Below are positions 16,560 through 24,410 of a DNA stretch of 64,000 nucleotides, piece by piece. Origin of the DNA: Agromyces sp. CF514 (GTDB taxonomy: Bacteria > Actinomycetota > Actinomycetes > Actinomycetales > Microbacteriaceae); assembly GCF_900113185.1 (NCBI RefSeq), contig NZ_FOZD01000001.1, forward strand, positions 558,001-622,000. Reading direction: 5' to 3'. The position numbers and the translations under genes are program-made. Numbering within the stretch: the stretch's first letter is position 1; each line of letters opens with the position of its first letter. Below the pieces are notes generated by a model. That model ran no database searches, was not told the DNA's origin, and saw only the letters and a list, made by a program, of their open reading frames with translations.

Positions 16560-16883
16560 TCAGTCCACGTCGATCGGGTCGTCCTCGTCGGGCTCGGGAA
16601 CGTACTGCAGGCCCGAGGTGCTGTTCGCGGTCAGGAGCAGTTGCTCGATCCACAGCCGATTGAGCTTGGGCGGGCGGTTGCCGCTGAACACGAACTGCAG
16701 CGGGATGGACTCGTGGATCCAGATCGTGGTGCGCCCGCTGCCGTTCGCCACGCCGTGCTCCCACGTCATCGAGAAGCTCTCGGAGCGGCGCAGCTTGTTG
16801 ATGATCGCCACGCGCAGGTGGGCGAGCGTGCGGTCGTCGATCTCGATCTCGCGAGGTGAGGAGTTGTAGATGAGCCGACCCAT
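16560..16883 (-). CDS. DUF7882-like small protein, copy 2
   Basis: A 107-residue paralogue of the protein encoded at 16119-16496, sharing IDDRTLAHLRVAIINKLRRS, SFSMTWEHG, TTIWIHESIPLQF, WIEQLLLTANSTSGLQYVPE and an acidic end (DEDDPIDVD). It starts at ATG 16883, six bases after TAGAGT, so it is also likely leaderless. The two copies face each other, separated by 63 bases between their stops. The reason for keeping two convergent paralogues is unknown; the shared ANSTxG(I/L) motif near the C-terminus is the most conserved part. Confidence 0.75.
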   Translation of the reverse strand: MGRLIYNSSPREIEIDDRTLAHLRVAIINKLRRSESFSMTWEHGVANGSGRTTIWIHESIPLQFVFSGNRPPKLNRLWIEQLLLTANSTSGLQYVPEPDEDDPIDVD

Positions 16884-17024
16884 GAGGCGACTCTAGTCCG
16901 CCCGGGTCGGCTTGGATCCGCGCCGACCGGCTCGGTTTGCGGTCGGAATCGGCAGGGCACGGTCCGCGCCATCCCCTGCATCGAATTGTCGAGTTCTTGC
17001 GCGCCCTGCCGTAGCATGGCGCTC

Positions 17025-18032
17025 ATGTCGAGGAGGCTGGCGGATGTCGCGCGCAAGGTCGGAGTCAGCGAGGCGACCGTCAGTCGGGTGCTGAACGGCA
17101 AGCCGGGCGTCTCGGCGTCGACCCGCGACGCGGTGCTCACCGCGCTCGACGTGCTCGGCTACGAGCGGCCGACCAAGCTCCGGGGCGAGCGGGCCAGGCT
17201 CGTCGGTCTCGTGATGCCCGAGCTGCAGAACCCCATCTTCCCCGCGCTCGCGGAGTCGATCGGCGGTGGGCTCGCGCAGAACGGCTACACGCCCGTGCTC
17301 TGCATCCAGACCGCCGGAGGCATCTCAGAGACCGACTACGTCGAGTTGCTGCTGCACCAGCAGGTCTCCGGCGTGATCTTCGCGGGCGGCGCCTACGCCC
17401 AGGCCGACGCGAACCACGAGCACTACGAGCGCCTGCGGGAGCTCAAGCTGCCGACCGTGCTCGTGAACGCACCCGTCGACGGCATCGGCTTCGCGACCGT
17501 CTCGTGCGACGACGTCACCTCGATGGAGCAGGCGTTCGGACACCTGCTCCAGCTCGGGCACGAGCGCATCGGCATCCTGCTGGGGCCTCGCGACCACATC
17601 CCGTCGCAGCGCAAGCACGCGGCGGCCGTGCGCATGGCCGAGCGGCACGGCGTCGAGCTCGGCGAGGACCGCGTCGTGCACTCCCTCTTCTCGCTCGAGT
17701 CCGGGCAGACCGCGGCGACCAAGCTCATCGCGGCGGGCGTCACGGGCATCGTCTGCGCGAGCGATCCGATGGCCCTCGGCGCCGTGCGGGCCGTGCGTCG
17801 CGCGGGGCTGCGCGTGCCCGAGGACGTGTCGGTCATCGGCTACGACGACTCGGCGCTCATGAACTGCACCGAGCCGCCGCTCACCACCGTGCGCCAGCCG
17901 ATCGAGGCCATGGGCAAGATGATCATCGAGCTGCTCATGCGCCAGATGTCGAGCGAGCGCAGCATCGGCGACGAGGTCTTCTTCGCGCCCGAGCTCGTCG
18001 TGCGCGCCTCGACGGCGCCCGCTCCGCGCTGA
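17025..18032 (+). CDS. LacI-family transcriptional regulator of the alpha-glucoside locus
   Basis: DNA-binding repressor. The N-terminal helix-turn-helix is SRRLADVARKVGVSEATVSR, followed by the hinge helix VLNGKPGVSASTRDAVLTAL. The periplasmic-binding-protein-like effector domain includes VGLVMPELQNPIFP, the D-D-x-x-S block SCDDVTSMEQAFGHLL, CASDPMALGAVRAVR and VIGYDDSALMNCTEPPLTTVRQP. I chose ATG 17025, since TAGCAT (17012-17017) lies seven bases before it and suggests a leaderless start; ATG 17016 is the alternative. The gene precedes the GH13 glucosidase and a sugar ABC transporter, which are its probable targets, with a maltose- or glucoside-type sugar as inducer. Confidence 0.9.
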   Translation: MSRRLADVARKVGVSEATVSRVLNGKPGVSASTRDAVLTALDVLGYERPTKLRGERARLVGLVMPELQNPIFPALAESIGGGLAQNGYTPVLCIQTAGGISETDYVELLLHQQVSGVIFAGGAYAQADANHEHYERLRELKLPTVLVNAPVDGIGFATVSCDDVTSMEQAFGHLLQLGHERIGILLGPRDHIPSQRKHAAAVRMAERHGVELGEDRVVHSLFSLESGQTAATKLIAAGVTGIVCASDPMALGAVRAVRRAGLRVPEDVSVIGYDDSALMNCTEPPLTTVRQPIEAMGKMIIELLMRQMSSERSIGDEVFFAPELVVRASTAPAPR

Positions 18033-18074
18033 CGCCGAGTTCGCTGCGACTCGACGGCAACGTCGACGACGTGC

Positions 18075-18130
18075 CGCTTGCGCGGAATCTGCAAGCGACA
18101 TCCGCAATTTGACGTAAGTCGTCGCAAATT
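18075..18130. promoter_or_regulatory. Two inverted repeats upstream of the glucosidase operon (candidate LacI-family operators)
   Basis: CGCTTGC (18075-18081) and GCAAGCG (18091-18097) form a perfect 7-bp inverted repeat with nine bases between. The right half contains CTGCAAG, the half-site I recall for MalR/Reg1 regulators in Streptomyces. A second repeat, AATTTG (18106-18111) with CAAATT (18125-18130), follows. Both lie in the AT-richer 210-base gap between the regulator and the glucosidase. A CTTGCGCG word like that at 18077 also occurs at about 16996, upstream of the regulator itself. Confidence 0.5.
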
Positions 18131-18242
18131 TCTGTCGCATTGTTGAATAGTTGCATCATCCTGTTGCCTTCAATACCTTGACGGACATCGACGCCGTCGT
18201 CTCCACCGACACGGCGCGCCCGTTCGAAGAGGAGACCGCCGC

Positions 18243-19946
18243 GTGACCACGTCACTCACCGCATCCGGCCCGGCAGCAGCACCGGCTCTGCCGTCGGATG
18301 ACGCCCTGTGGTGGCGTAGCGCCGTGATCTACCAGGTCTACGTGCGCAGCTTCGCCGACTCCGACGGCGACGGCACGGGCGACCTCCGCGGCGTGCGCAG
18401 CCGGCTCGGCTACCTCAAGGAACTCGGCGTCGACGCGCTCTGGTTCAACCCGTGGTACCCGTCGCCGCTCGCCGACGGCGGATACGACGTGAGCGACTAC
18501 CGCGACATCCACCCGACCTTCGGCACGCTCGAAGACGCCGAACTGCTCATCAGCGAGGCGCTCGCCCTCGGCATCCGAACGATCATCGACATCGTCCCCA
18601 ACCACATCTCGAGCGAGCATGCTTGGTTCCAGGCCGCGCTCGCGGCCGGCCCCGGCAGCCCCGAGCGCGAGCGGTTCTGGTTCCACCCCGGCAAGGGCGA
18701 GCACGGCGACGAGATGCCCACGAGCTGGATCTCGAACTTCCAGGGCGACACGTGGACCCGCACCGTGAACCCCGACGGCACGCCGGGGGAGTGGTACCTG
18801 CACCTGTTCACCCCCGAACAGCCCGACCTCAACTGGAACCACCCCGACGTGCGCGCCGAGCACGAGGACGTGCTCCGGTTCTGGTTCGACCGCGGCGTCG
18901 CGGGCGTGCGCATCGACTCCGCGGGCCTGCTCATCAAGGACCCGGCGCTGCCCGAGGTGCCCGCCGAGGTGCAGCCCGGACAGCACCCCACCGAGGACCG
19001 CGACGAGGTGCACGACGTCTACCGCGCGTGGCGGCGCATCGCCGACTCCTACGAGGGCACGCGCGTGCTCGTCGGCGAGGTCTGGGTTCCGGATGCCGCC
19101 CGCTTCGCGGCGTACCTGCGGCCGGACGAGATGCACACCGCCTTCAACTTCGACTTCATGACGCGCCCGTGGCAGGCCGACGAGCTGCGCGCCTCGATCG
19201 ACCTCATGCTCGCGGCGCACGCACCCGTCGGCGCCCCGAGCACGTGGGTGCTCTCGAACCACGACGTGACCCGTCCCGTGACCCGCTACGGCCGCGAGGA
19301 CTCGAGCTTCGCGTTCGCGAAGAAGCGGTTCGGCACGCCGACCGACCTCGAGACGGGCACGCGTCGTGCCCGTGCGGCGGCCCTGCTCACCGCCGCATTG
19401 CCCGGCTCGCTCTACCTCTACCAGGGCGACGAGCTGGGCCTCCCCGAGGTCGAGCTGCCGCGCGAGGTGCTCGAGGATCCGATGCACTTCCGCTCGGGCG
19501 GCGTCGATCCGGGGCGTGACGGATGCCGCGTGCCGCTGCCCTGGCGCGGCACCGAGGCGCCGTTCGGCTTCTCGCCCGATGCCGGCCGCACCGCGGCATC
19601 CGGTGCCACGACGCCGACCGCCGCGTGGCTGCCGCAGCCCGCGGACTGGGCCGCGCTCACCGTGCAGGCGCAGGAGGCCGACCCGGGCTCGATGCTCTGG
19701 CTCTACCGCCAGGCCCTGCGCATCCGCAAGCGCGAGCACTCGCTCGGCGACGGCCCCATGACGTGGCTGCCGAGCGAGCCGGGCGTGCTCGCGTTCAGCC
19801 GCGGCGACGACGTCGTGAGCGTCACGAACCTCGGCGACCGGCCCATCGCCCTTCCCGAGCACGACCGCATCCTCCTCAGCAGCGCCCCGCTCGTCGGCGG
19901 ACTGCTGCCCCCAGACTCCACGGCATGGCTGCACCGACCCGCCTGA
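18243..19946 (+). CDS. GH13 alpha-glucosidase / oligo-1,6-glucosidase-type
   Basis: Cytosolic glycoside hydrolase that cleaves terminal alpha-glucosidic bonds of imported maltose-, isomaltose- or sucrose-like sugars. The 567-residue protein begins with WWRSAVIYQVYVRSFADSDG and keeps all GH13 regions: DIVPNH (region I), GVRIDSAG with nucleophile Asp225 (II), LVGEVW with acid Glu279 (III) and LSNHDVTR with Asp341 (IV). QGDELGLPEVELP is the usual oligosaccharidase segment. There is no signal peptide. GTG 18243 follows GAAGAGGAG. The binding protein gene starts 85 bases later, so the sugar entering by the transporter is probably its substrate. The exact linkage is not readable. Confidence 0.92.
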   Translation: MTTSLTASGPAAAPALPSDDALWWRSAVIYQVYVRSFADSDGDGTGDLRGVRSRLGYLKELGVDALWFNPWYPSPLADGGYDVSDYRDIHPTFGTLEDAELLISEALALGIRTIIDIVPNHISSEHAWFQAALAAGPGSPERERFWFHPGKGEHGDEMPTSWISNFQGDTWTRTVNPDGTPGEWYLHLFTPEQPDLNWNHPDVRAEHEDVLRFWFDRGVAGVRIDSAGLLIKDPALPEVPAEVQPGQHPTEDRDEVHDVYRAWRRIADSYEGTRVLVGEVWVPDAARFAAYLRPDEMHTAFNFDFMTRPWQADELRASIDLMLAAHAPVGAPSTWVLSNHDVTRPVTRYGREDSSFAFAKKRFGTPTDLETGTRRARAAALLTAALPGSLYLYQGDELGLPEVELPREVLEDPMHFRSGGVDPGRDGCRVPLPWRGTEAPFGFSPDAGRTAASGATTPTAAWLPQPADWAALTVQAQEADPGSMLWLYRQALRIRKREHSLGDGPMTWLPSEPGVLAFSRGDDVVSVTNLGDRPIALPEHDRILLSSAPLVGGLLPPDSTAWLHRPA

Positions 19947-20031
19947 CCGTCGAGGCCGCATCGCACCACCCTGCACCACCCCGCGGCATCCCTCACCACA
20001 CCGCATCACACAGCACCGAAAGGACTGGACA

Positions 20032-21393
20032 ATGAAGTCACGCAGATCGGTCGCGATCGCCGGCCTGGCCGCAATCGCGATGGTTGGCGCCCTCGCAGCC
20101 TGCAGCGACGGAGGCGGAAGCGACGACGGCAAGCTCGAGCTCCGCGTCGCGACGTTCCCGCCCGGGGCCGACCAGGCCGCGTACGACGCGTTCGCCGAGC
20201 AGGAGAAGCAGTTCGAGAAGGCGAACCCCGACATCGACGTCGTCGGGCTCGAGTACGAGTGGACCGCGCCGACGTTCGCCGCGCAGCTCGCCGGCGGCAG
20301 CCTGCCCGACGTCTTCACCGTGCCGTTCACCGACTCGAAGACCCTCCTCGAGAACGGCCAGCTCATGGACGTCACGAAGGAGATCGACGACCTCGGCTAC
20401 TCCGACAAGTTCAACCCGATCATCCTGAACGAGGTCACGGGCAGCGACGGCAAGCTCTACGGCTTCCCGCGCCAGGCGTACGCCAACGGCCTGCACTACA
20501 ACCGCGCCCTGTTCGAGCAGGCGGGCCTCGACCCCGACAACCCGCCGACCACGTGGGACGAGGTGCGGGCGGCCGCGAAGACCATCGCCGAGAAGACCGG
20601 CAAGGCCGGCTACGCGACCATGGCCGCCGGCAACACCGGTGGCTGGCAGCTCTCGGTGCAGGCCGACTCGCGCGGCGCATCGCTGCAGACCGACAACGGC
20701 GACGGCACCTACACGTCGACCATCGACAACGACGCCACGAAGGCGACCCTCGAGTACCTGCACGACCTCCGCTGGGAGGACAACGCGATGGGCTCGACCT
20801 TCGACCTCGACTGGGGAGCGATCAACCAGGAGTTCGCGGCCGGCAACATCGGCATGTACACGTCGGGCTCCGACGTCTACACGGCGCTCGTGCGCGACTT
20901 CGGCATGGCGCCCGACAACTACGGCCTCACCGTCATCCCGACGGAGAACGGCGGCGGCGTGCTCGGCGGCGGCGACATCGCCGTCATGCCGCCCACGCTC
21001 GACGACGACACCAAGGCCGCCGCGGTCAAGTGGATCGACTGGTACTACATGCAGAAGCTCCTCAACGAGGACGCCGCCGTCGCCGACGCGGAGGCGCTCG
21101 CCGCCTCCGACCAGGCCGTCGGAACCCCCGTGCTGCCGGTGCTCGACAAGGACACCTGGGACCAGCAGCAGGAGTGGATCGCACCCTACGTCAACGTGCC
21201 GCAGGACCAGATGACCGGCTTCTTCGACGGCATCTTCGACCAGACGCCCGTCGGCGAGTTCAAGGGCCAGACCCAGCCGATCTACGCCCTGATGGACAAC
21301 CTCGTGCAGGCCGTCCTGACCGACCAGAACGCCGACATCGACGCGCTGCTCAAGCAGGTCGACGTCGACGCGCAGGCCCTGCTCGACCAGTAG
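20032..21393 (+). CDS. Sugar ABC transporter substrate-binding lipoprotein (family 1)
   Basis: Extracellular lipid-anchored binding protein that would deliver an oligosaccharide to the permeases encoded downstream. It has a type II signal peptide with lipobox LAAC (Cys24), then a family 1 binding fold: RVATFPPGADQAAYDAF, the EKANPDIDV strand, FAAQLAGGSLPDVF, YGFPRQAYANGLHYNRALFE, PPTTWDEVRAAAKTI and the VIPTENGGGVLGGGDIAVM segment. ATG 20032 follows GAAAGGAC. A 182-base gap containing a strong inverted repeat separates it from the permease genes, typical where the binding protein is needed in excess. Confidence 0.93.
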   Translation: MKSRRSVAIAGLAAIAMVGALAACSDGGGSDDGKLELRVATFPPGADQAAYDAFAEQEKQFEKANPDIDVVGLEYEWTAPTFAAQLAGGSLPDVFTVPFTDSKTLLENGQLMDVTKEIDDLGYSDKFNPIILNEVTGSDGKLYGFPRQAYANGLHYNRALFEQAGLDPDNPPTTWDEVRAAAKTIAEKTGKAGYATMAAGNTGGWQLSVQADSRGASLQTDNGDGTYTSTIDNDATKATLEYLHDLRWEDNAMGSTFDLDWGAINQEFAAGNIGMYTSGSDVYTALVRDFGMAPDNYGLTVIPTENGGGVLGGGDIAVMPPTLDDDTKAAAVKWIDWYYMQKLLNEDAAVADAEALAASDQAVGTPVLPVLDKDTWDQQQEWIAPYVNVPQDQMTGFFDGIFDQTPVGEFKGQTQPIYALMDNLVQAVLTDQNADIDALLKQVDVDAQALLDQ

Positions 21394-21461
21394 GACCAGC
21401 GGATGCCGCGGCCGCACCCTCCCCATGCGGCCGCGGCATCCGGACCCGTCTCCACCTCCTG

Positions 21462-21554
21462 CATTCGCCGAATGTCGGATGCGGAAGGCGACCCGCCGGG
21501 CGCGCCAGGGCCCGGCCCGGCGTGTCAGACGCCCTTTCCGACATTCGGCGAATG
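21462..21554 (+). repeat. 18-bp perfect inverted repeat between binding-protein and permease genes
   Basis: CATTCGCCGAATGTCGGA (21462-21479) is exactly complementary to TCCGACATTCGGCGAATG (21537-21554). The loop of 57 bases has its own GC-rich pairing (GCCGGGC with GCCCGGC). Each arm also contains an almost symmetric CATTCG-N-CGAATG core. It could be an mRNA stem that stops most transcripts after the binding-protein gene or protects its 3' end, as REP elements do between malE and malF in E. coli. Alternatively it could be a pair of operator sites. Confidence 0.7.
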
Positions 21555-21575
21555 TGCCCACGAGAAGGATCACCG

Positions 21576-22559
21576 ATGACCCTCACCGCGAAGCCCGCGG
21601 CGACGACCCCGCCGGCAGACGAACCCGGGCCGCCCGCGGCATCCGCTCTCCCGAAGCGCGCGCGTCGCACCCCCATGACCTGGATCAGTGGCGGCGGCGC
21701 CTGGAACCTCGCGTTCCTCGCCCCGATGCTCATCGTCTTCGGCGTCTTCAGCTGGGGGCCGATCGTGCAGTCGGTCATCATGAGCTTCCAGAAGACGAAC
21801 CTCGTCAGCCCGCCCCTCTGGGTCGGCCTCGACAACTTCGCCCGCGTGCTGAGCGACCCGAACCTCGGCACGGCGGTGCTCAACACCCTGTACTTCGCGG
21901 GCCTCGCGCTCGTGCTCGGCTTTCCGCTGCCGATCATCATGGCCGTGCTCATGAGCGAGGTGAAGCGCGGCAAGGGCCTCTACAGCGCCCTCGCCTACCT
22001 GCCCGTCGTCGTGCCGCCCGTCGTGGCCGTGCTGCTGTGGAAGGTCTTCTACAACGCGAGCCCCGACGGCGTGTTCAACACGATCCTCGGATTCTTCGGC
22101 ATCCCGCCGCAGCCGTGGCTGCAGTCCTCGGCGACCGCGATGCCCTCGCTCGTGATCGAGGCCACCTGGGCCGCGGCCGGCGGCTCGATCATCATCTACC
22201 TCGCCGCGCTGATCGCCGTGCCGCCGGAGCTCTACGACGCCGCCGAGGTCGACGGCGCCGGCATCTGGCGCAAGATCTGGCACGTCACCCTGCCGCAGCT
22301 GCGCGGCATCCTCTTCATCATGCTGATCCTGCAGATCATCGGCACCGCGCAGGTCTTCCTCGAGCCGTACCTCTTCACCGGCGGCGGGCCGAACAACGCG
22401 ACCCTCACGGTGCTGCTGCTCATCTATCGCTACGCCTTCCAGAACAGCCTCGGCGGCGCCTACGGCGAGGCCACCGCGCTGAGCCTCATGCTCGCGATCT
22501 TCCTCGGGCTGCTGAGCTGGCTCTACTTCAAGCTGACCGACCGTTGGAGCACGAATTGA
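21576..22559 (+). CDS. Sugar ABC transporter permease, MalF-like
   Basis: First membrane subunit of a carbohydrate importer of the CUT1 class. The 327-residue protein has a Pro/Ala-rich cytoplasmic start, six transmembrane helices beginning at about residue 40, and the cytoplasmic EAA loop YDAAEVDGAGIWRKIWHVTLP that docks the ATPase. ATG 21576 follows AGAAGGATCACCG. It overlaps the next permease gene by four bases. No ATPase gene is present in this locus, so a shared MsmK/MsiK-type ATPase encoded elsewhere is expected, as is usual for actinobacterial CUT1 systems. Confidence 0.93.
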   Translation: MTLTAKPAATTPPADEPGPPAASALPKRARRTPMTWISGGGAWNLAFLAPMLIVFGVFSWGPIVQSVIMSFQKTNLVSPPLWVGLDNFARVLSDPNLGTAVLNTLYFAGLALVLGFPLPIIMAVLMSEVKRGKGLYSALAYLPVVVPPVVAVLLWKVFYNASPDGVFNTILGFFGIPPQPWLQSSATAMPSLVIEATWAAAGGSIIIYLAALIAVPPELYDAAEVDGAGIWRKIWHVTLPQLRGILFIMLILQIIGTAQVFLEPYLFTGGGPNNATLTVLLLIYRYAFQNSLGGAYGEATALSLMLAIFLGLLSWLYFKLTDRWSTN

Positions 22560-23542
22560 CCACCCCGGCAACGACCGCCCCCGCCACGACACCCGCGTCG
22601 GGCCAGCTGCGCTCACGGCTCTCGGGGCTCGTGCGACGACGTGAGAAGGACGCCGCCGACGACGGCGTCGACCGCGGCATCCTGAGCGATCACGACCGCA
22701 AGCGCGGCGGCGTCCGCCTCTCGATGTCGGCCGTGCACGTGATCCTCTTCGTCGGGCTCGTCGTCGCCGGGCTCGGTCCGCTGCTCTGGCTCGCGAAGGC
22801 GGCCGTCACGCCGACGCAGGACACGCTCACCCAGCCGTTCGCCCTGTGGCCCAACGGCATCGACTGGGCCAACCTCGAGCAGGCGTGGAACGACATCCAC
22901 ATCGACCAGTACTTCGTCAACACGCTCGTCGTCGCCGCGGGGTCGTGGTTCTTCCAGGTGCTCATCGCGACGACGGCCGGATACGCGCTCAGCGTGCTGC
23001 GCCCGAAGTACGCGCCGATCCTGAACGCGCTCGTGCTCGCGACCCTCTTCATTCCGGCGGTCGTGCTGCTCGTGCCGCTCTACCTCACGATCCTGCACCC
23101 GCCCGTCATCGGCGTCTCGATGCTGAACACGTACTGGGCCGTGTGGCTGCCGGCCGCGGCGAACGCCTTCAACATCCTGCTCGTGAAGCGCTTCTTCGAC
23201 GGACTGCCCCGCGAGGTGTTCGAGGCGGCCCGCACCGACGGGGCGGGGCCCTTCCGCGTGTTCTGGTCGATCGTGCTGCCCATGTCGAAGCCCATCATCG
23301 GCGTCGTCTCGGTGTTCGCGGTCATCGCCGCCTGGAAGGACTTCCTCTGGCCGCTGCTCGTGCTGCCCGACCCCGCGGTGCAGCCCCTGTCGGTGCGCCT
23401 GCCCGCCGTGCAGTCCCAGACCGAGCTCGACGTCTTCCTCGCGGCGCTCGCGATCTCGACGCTGATCCCGGTCGTGCTGTTCCTCGTGTTCCAGCGGCTG
23501 TTCCTTCGGGGCGCCGGCCTCGGGGGAGCGGTCAAGGGCTGA
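22556..23542 (+). CDS. Sugar ABC transporter permease, MalG-like
   Basis: Second membrane subunit of the CUT1 importer. The likely start is TTG at 22556, which overlaps the upstream stop (TTGA) and has GGAG six bases before it; GTG 22630 and ATG 22723 are alternatives that would remove the charged N-terminal tail (RRREKDAADDGVDRG). Six helices follow, with the EAA loop FEAARTDGAGPFRVFWSIVLP. The end, FQRLFLRGAGLGGAVKG, is typical of MalG-type proteins. A small imperfect hairpin (GACTCCCC-TCAT-GGGGTC) covers the stop codon and may end the operon transcript. Confidence 0.92.
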   Translation: MTTPATTAPATTPASGQLRSRLSGLVRRREKDAADDGVDRGILSDHDRKRGGVRLSMSAVHVILFVGLVVAGLGPLLWLAKAAVTPTQDTLTQPFALWPNGIDWANLEQAWNDIHIDQYFVNTLVVAAGSWFFQVLIATTAGYALSVLRPKYAPILNALVLATLFIPAVVLLVPLYLTILHPPVIGVSMLNTYWAVWLPAAANAFNILLVKRFFDGLPREVFEAARTDGAGPFRVFWSIVLPMSKPIIGVVSVFAVIAAWKDFLWPLLVLPDPAVQPLSVRLPAVQSQTELDVFLAALAISTLIPVVLFLVFQRLFLRGAGLGGAVKG

Positions 23543-23631
23543 CTCCCCTCATGGGGTCGGGCGAGCGGATGCCGCGGGCGGCCGCGTCGGCCCCGTGACG
23601 GATGTCGCGGGGCGGGCGTAGGCTGCCCCGC

Positions 23632-24021
23632 GTGGAGCATCCCCAGGTGGTCGACCCTCGGCATCCGCTCGTCGAACGCGTGCGGGCGCTCTGCCTCGAC
23701 TTCCCCGAAGCGGTCGAGGTCGAGGCCTGGGGGCGGCCGACGTTCCGCGCGGCCAAGCCGATCTTCACGTACGTGAGCGCGCACATGGAACGCCCCTTCT
23801 CGATCGTCGTGAAGACCGATCCCGAAGAGCACCGCGCGCTCGTGCAGGACGACCGCTTCTACGGCGTGCCGTACTTCGATCGCAACCACTGGGTCGGCAC
23901 CGACCTCGACGCACCGACGACCGACTGGCAGCTGATCTCGGAACTCATCGAGACGTCGTATCGGCAGGTCGCGCTCAAGCGGCAACTGGTCGCGCTCGAC
24001 GCGCTGCGGCCGCGCTCCTGA
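23632..24021 (+). CDS. MmcQ/YjbR family protein
   Basis: A 129-residue protein with the CyaY-like YjbR fold: VRALCLDFPEAVEVEAWGRPTFR, FTYVSAHMERPFSIVVKTDPEE, RFYGVPYFDRNHWVGTDLD and LISELIETSYRQVALKR. The family is described as a DNA-binding-like fold, but no biochemical role is firmly established. I chose GTG 23632 because the -10-like TAGGCT ends seven bases before it, the leaderless pattern seen elsewhere in the window; ATG 23602 is possible. The gene stands alone between the sugar operon and tRNA-Arg. Confidence 0.82.
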   Translation: MEHPQVVDPRHPLVERVRALCLDFPEAVEVEAWGRPTFRAAKPIFTYVSAHMERPFSIVVKTDPEEHRALVQDDRFYGVPYFDRNHWVGTDLDAPTTDWQLISELIETSYRQVALKRQLVALDALRPRS

Positions 24022-24058
24022 GCGCTCGCTGTGAACCGGTGAGGTGCGTTCCGCTCGA

Positions 24059-24088
24059 TTGGCGCCCGCGCGAAGTCTGGGATAGAGT
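24059..24088 (+). promoter_or_regulatory. Promoter of tRNA-Arg(ACG)
   Basis: TTGGCG (24059-24064), an 18-base spacer and TAGAGT (24083-24088) form a recognisable promoter 52 bases before the tRNA. Confidence 0.65.
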
Positions 24089-24140
24089 AACGGGGTTGCC
24101 TGCTGCTGGACACAGCGCAGAAGACAGAAAAACTGAACAT

Positions 24141-24213
24141 GCGCCCGTAGCTCAACGGATAGAGCATCTGACTACGGATCAGAAGGTTGGGGGTTCGAAT
24201 CCCTCCGGGCGCA
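24141..24213 (+). tRNA. tRNA-Arg(ACG)
   Basis: The acceptor stem GCGCCCG (24141-24147) pairs with CGGGCGC (24206-24212), with discriminator A. The anticodon stem is TCTGA/TCAGA with loop CTACGGA, giving ACG. Its first base should be deaminated to inosine by TadA, whose gene is at 43841-44311. The D arm is AGCTCAACGGATAGAGC and the T loop GTTCGAATC. CCA is not encoded. Confidence 0.97.
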
Positions 24214-24249
24214 CTCGGCTTTGGCCGCAGGATCTGTGTTGAGACAGTA

Positions 24250-24282
24250 CGAGAACGGCCCGCTTCGGCGGGCCGTTTCTCG
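24250..24282 (+). terminator. Terminator after tRNA-Arg
   Basis: The stem CGAGAA-CGGCCCGC pairs with GCGGGCCG-T-TTCTCG around a TTCG loop, with one bulged T, starting 37 bases after the tRNA and followed by a short T-rich stretch. Confidence 0.85.
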
Positions 24283-24410
24283 TTTCCCCTGCGAATCGCG
24301 ACGACGTTCCGGCGGAAGCGAAGCCGCGCCGGACCGGGACCGCTCGGCGAGACGCGCAGGGCCCGACCGGATCGGATCCGACCGGCCCCGCGACATCCGC
24401 CGCCCTCGAC

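Noticed and set aside
16119-16883. ATP-dependent DNA ligase annotation for the small paralogues
   Set aside because: There is no KxDG motif or other ligase residue, and the proteins are only 107-125 residues long. The name appears to be a propagated error for this family.
18252-20375. 707-residue reverse-strand frame opposite the glucosidase and binding-protein genes
   Set aside because: It is antisense to two genes with intact catalytic and lipobox motifs. Its composition (His/Arg/Val-rich) is that of a shadow frame.
21462-21554. A CRISPR repeat or transposon end
   Set aside because: There is one inverted pair only, with no array, spacers or transposase gene. Its place inside a transporter operon fits an operon-internal element.
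24141-24213. tRNA-associated integration site (att) near tRNA-Arg
   Set aside because: There is no integrase gene nearby, and I found no second copy of the tRNA 3' end in the window.
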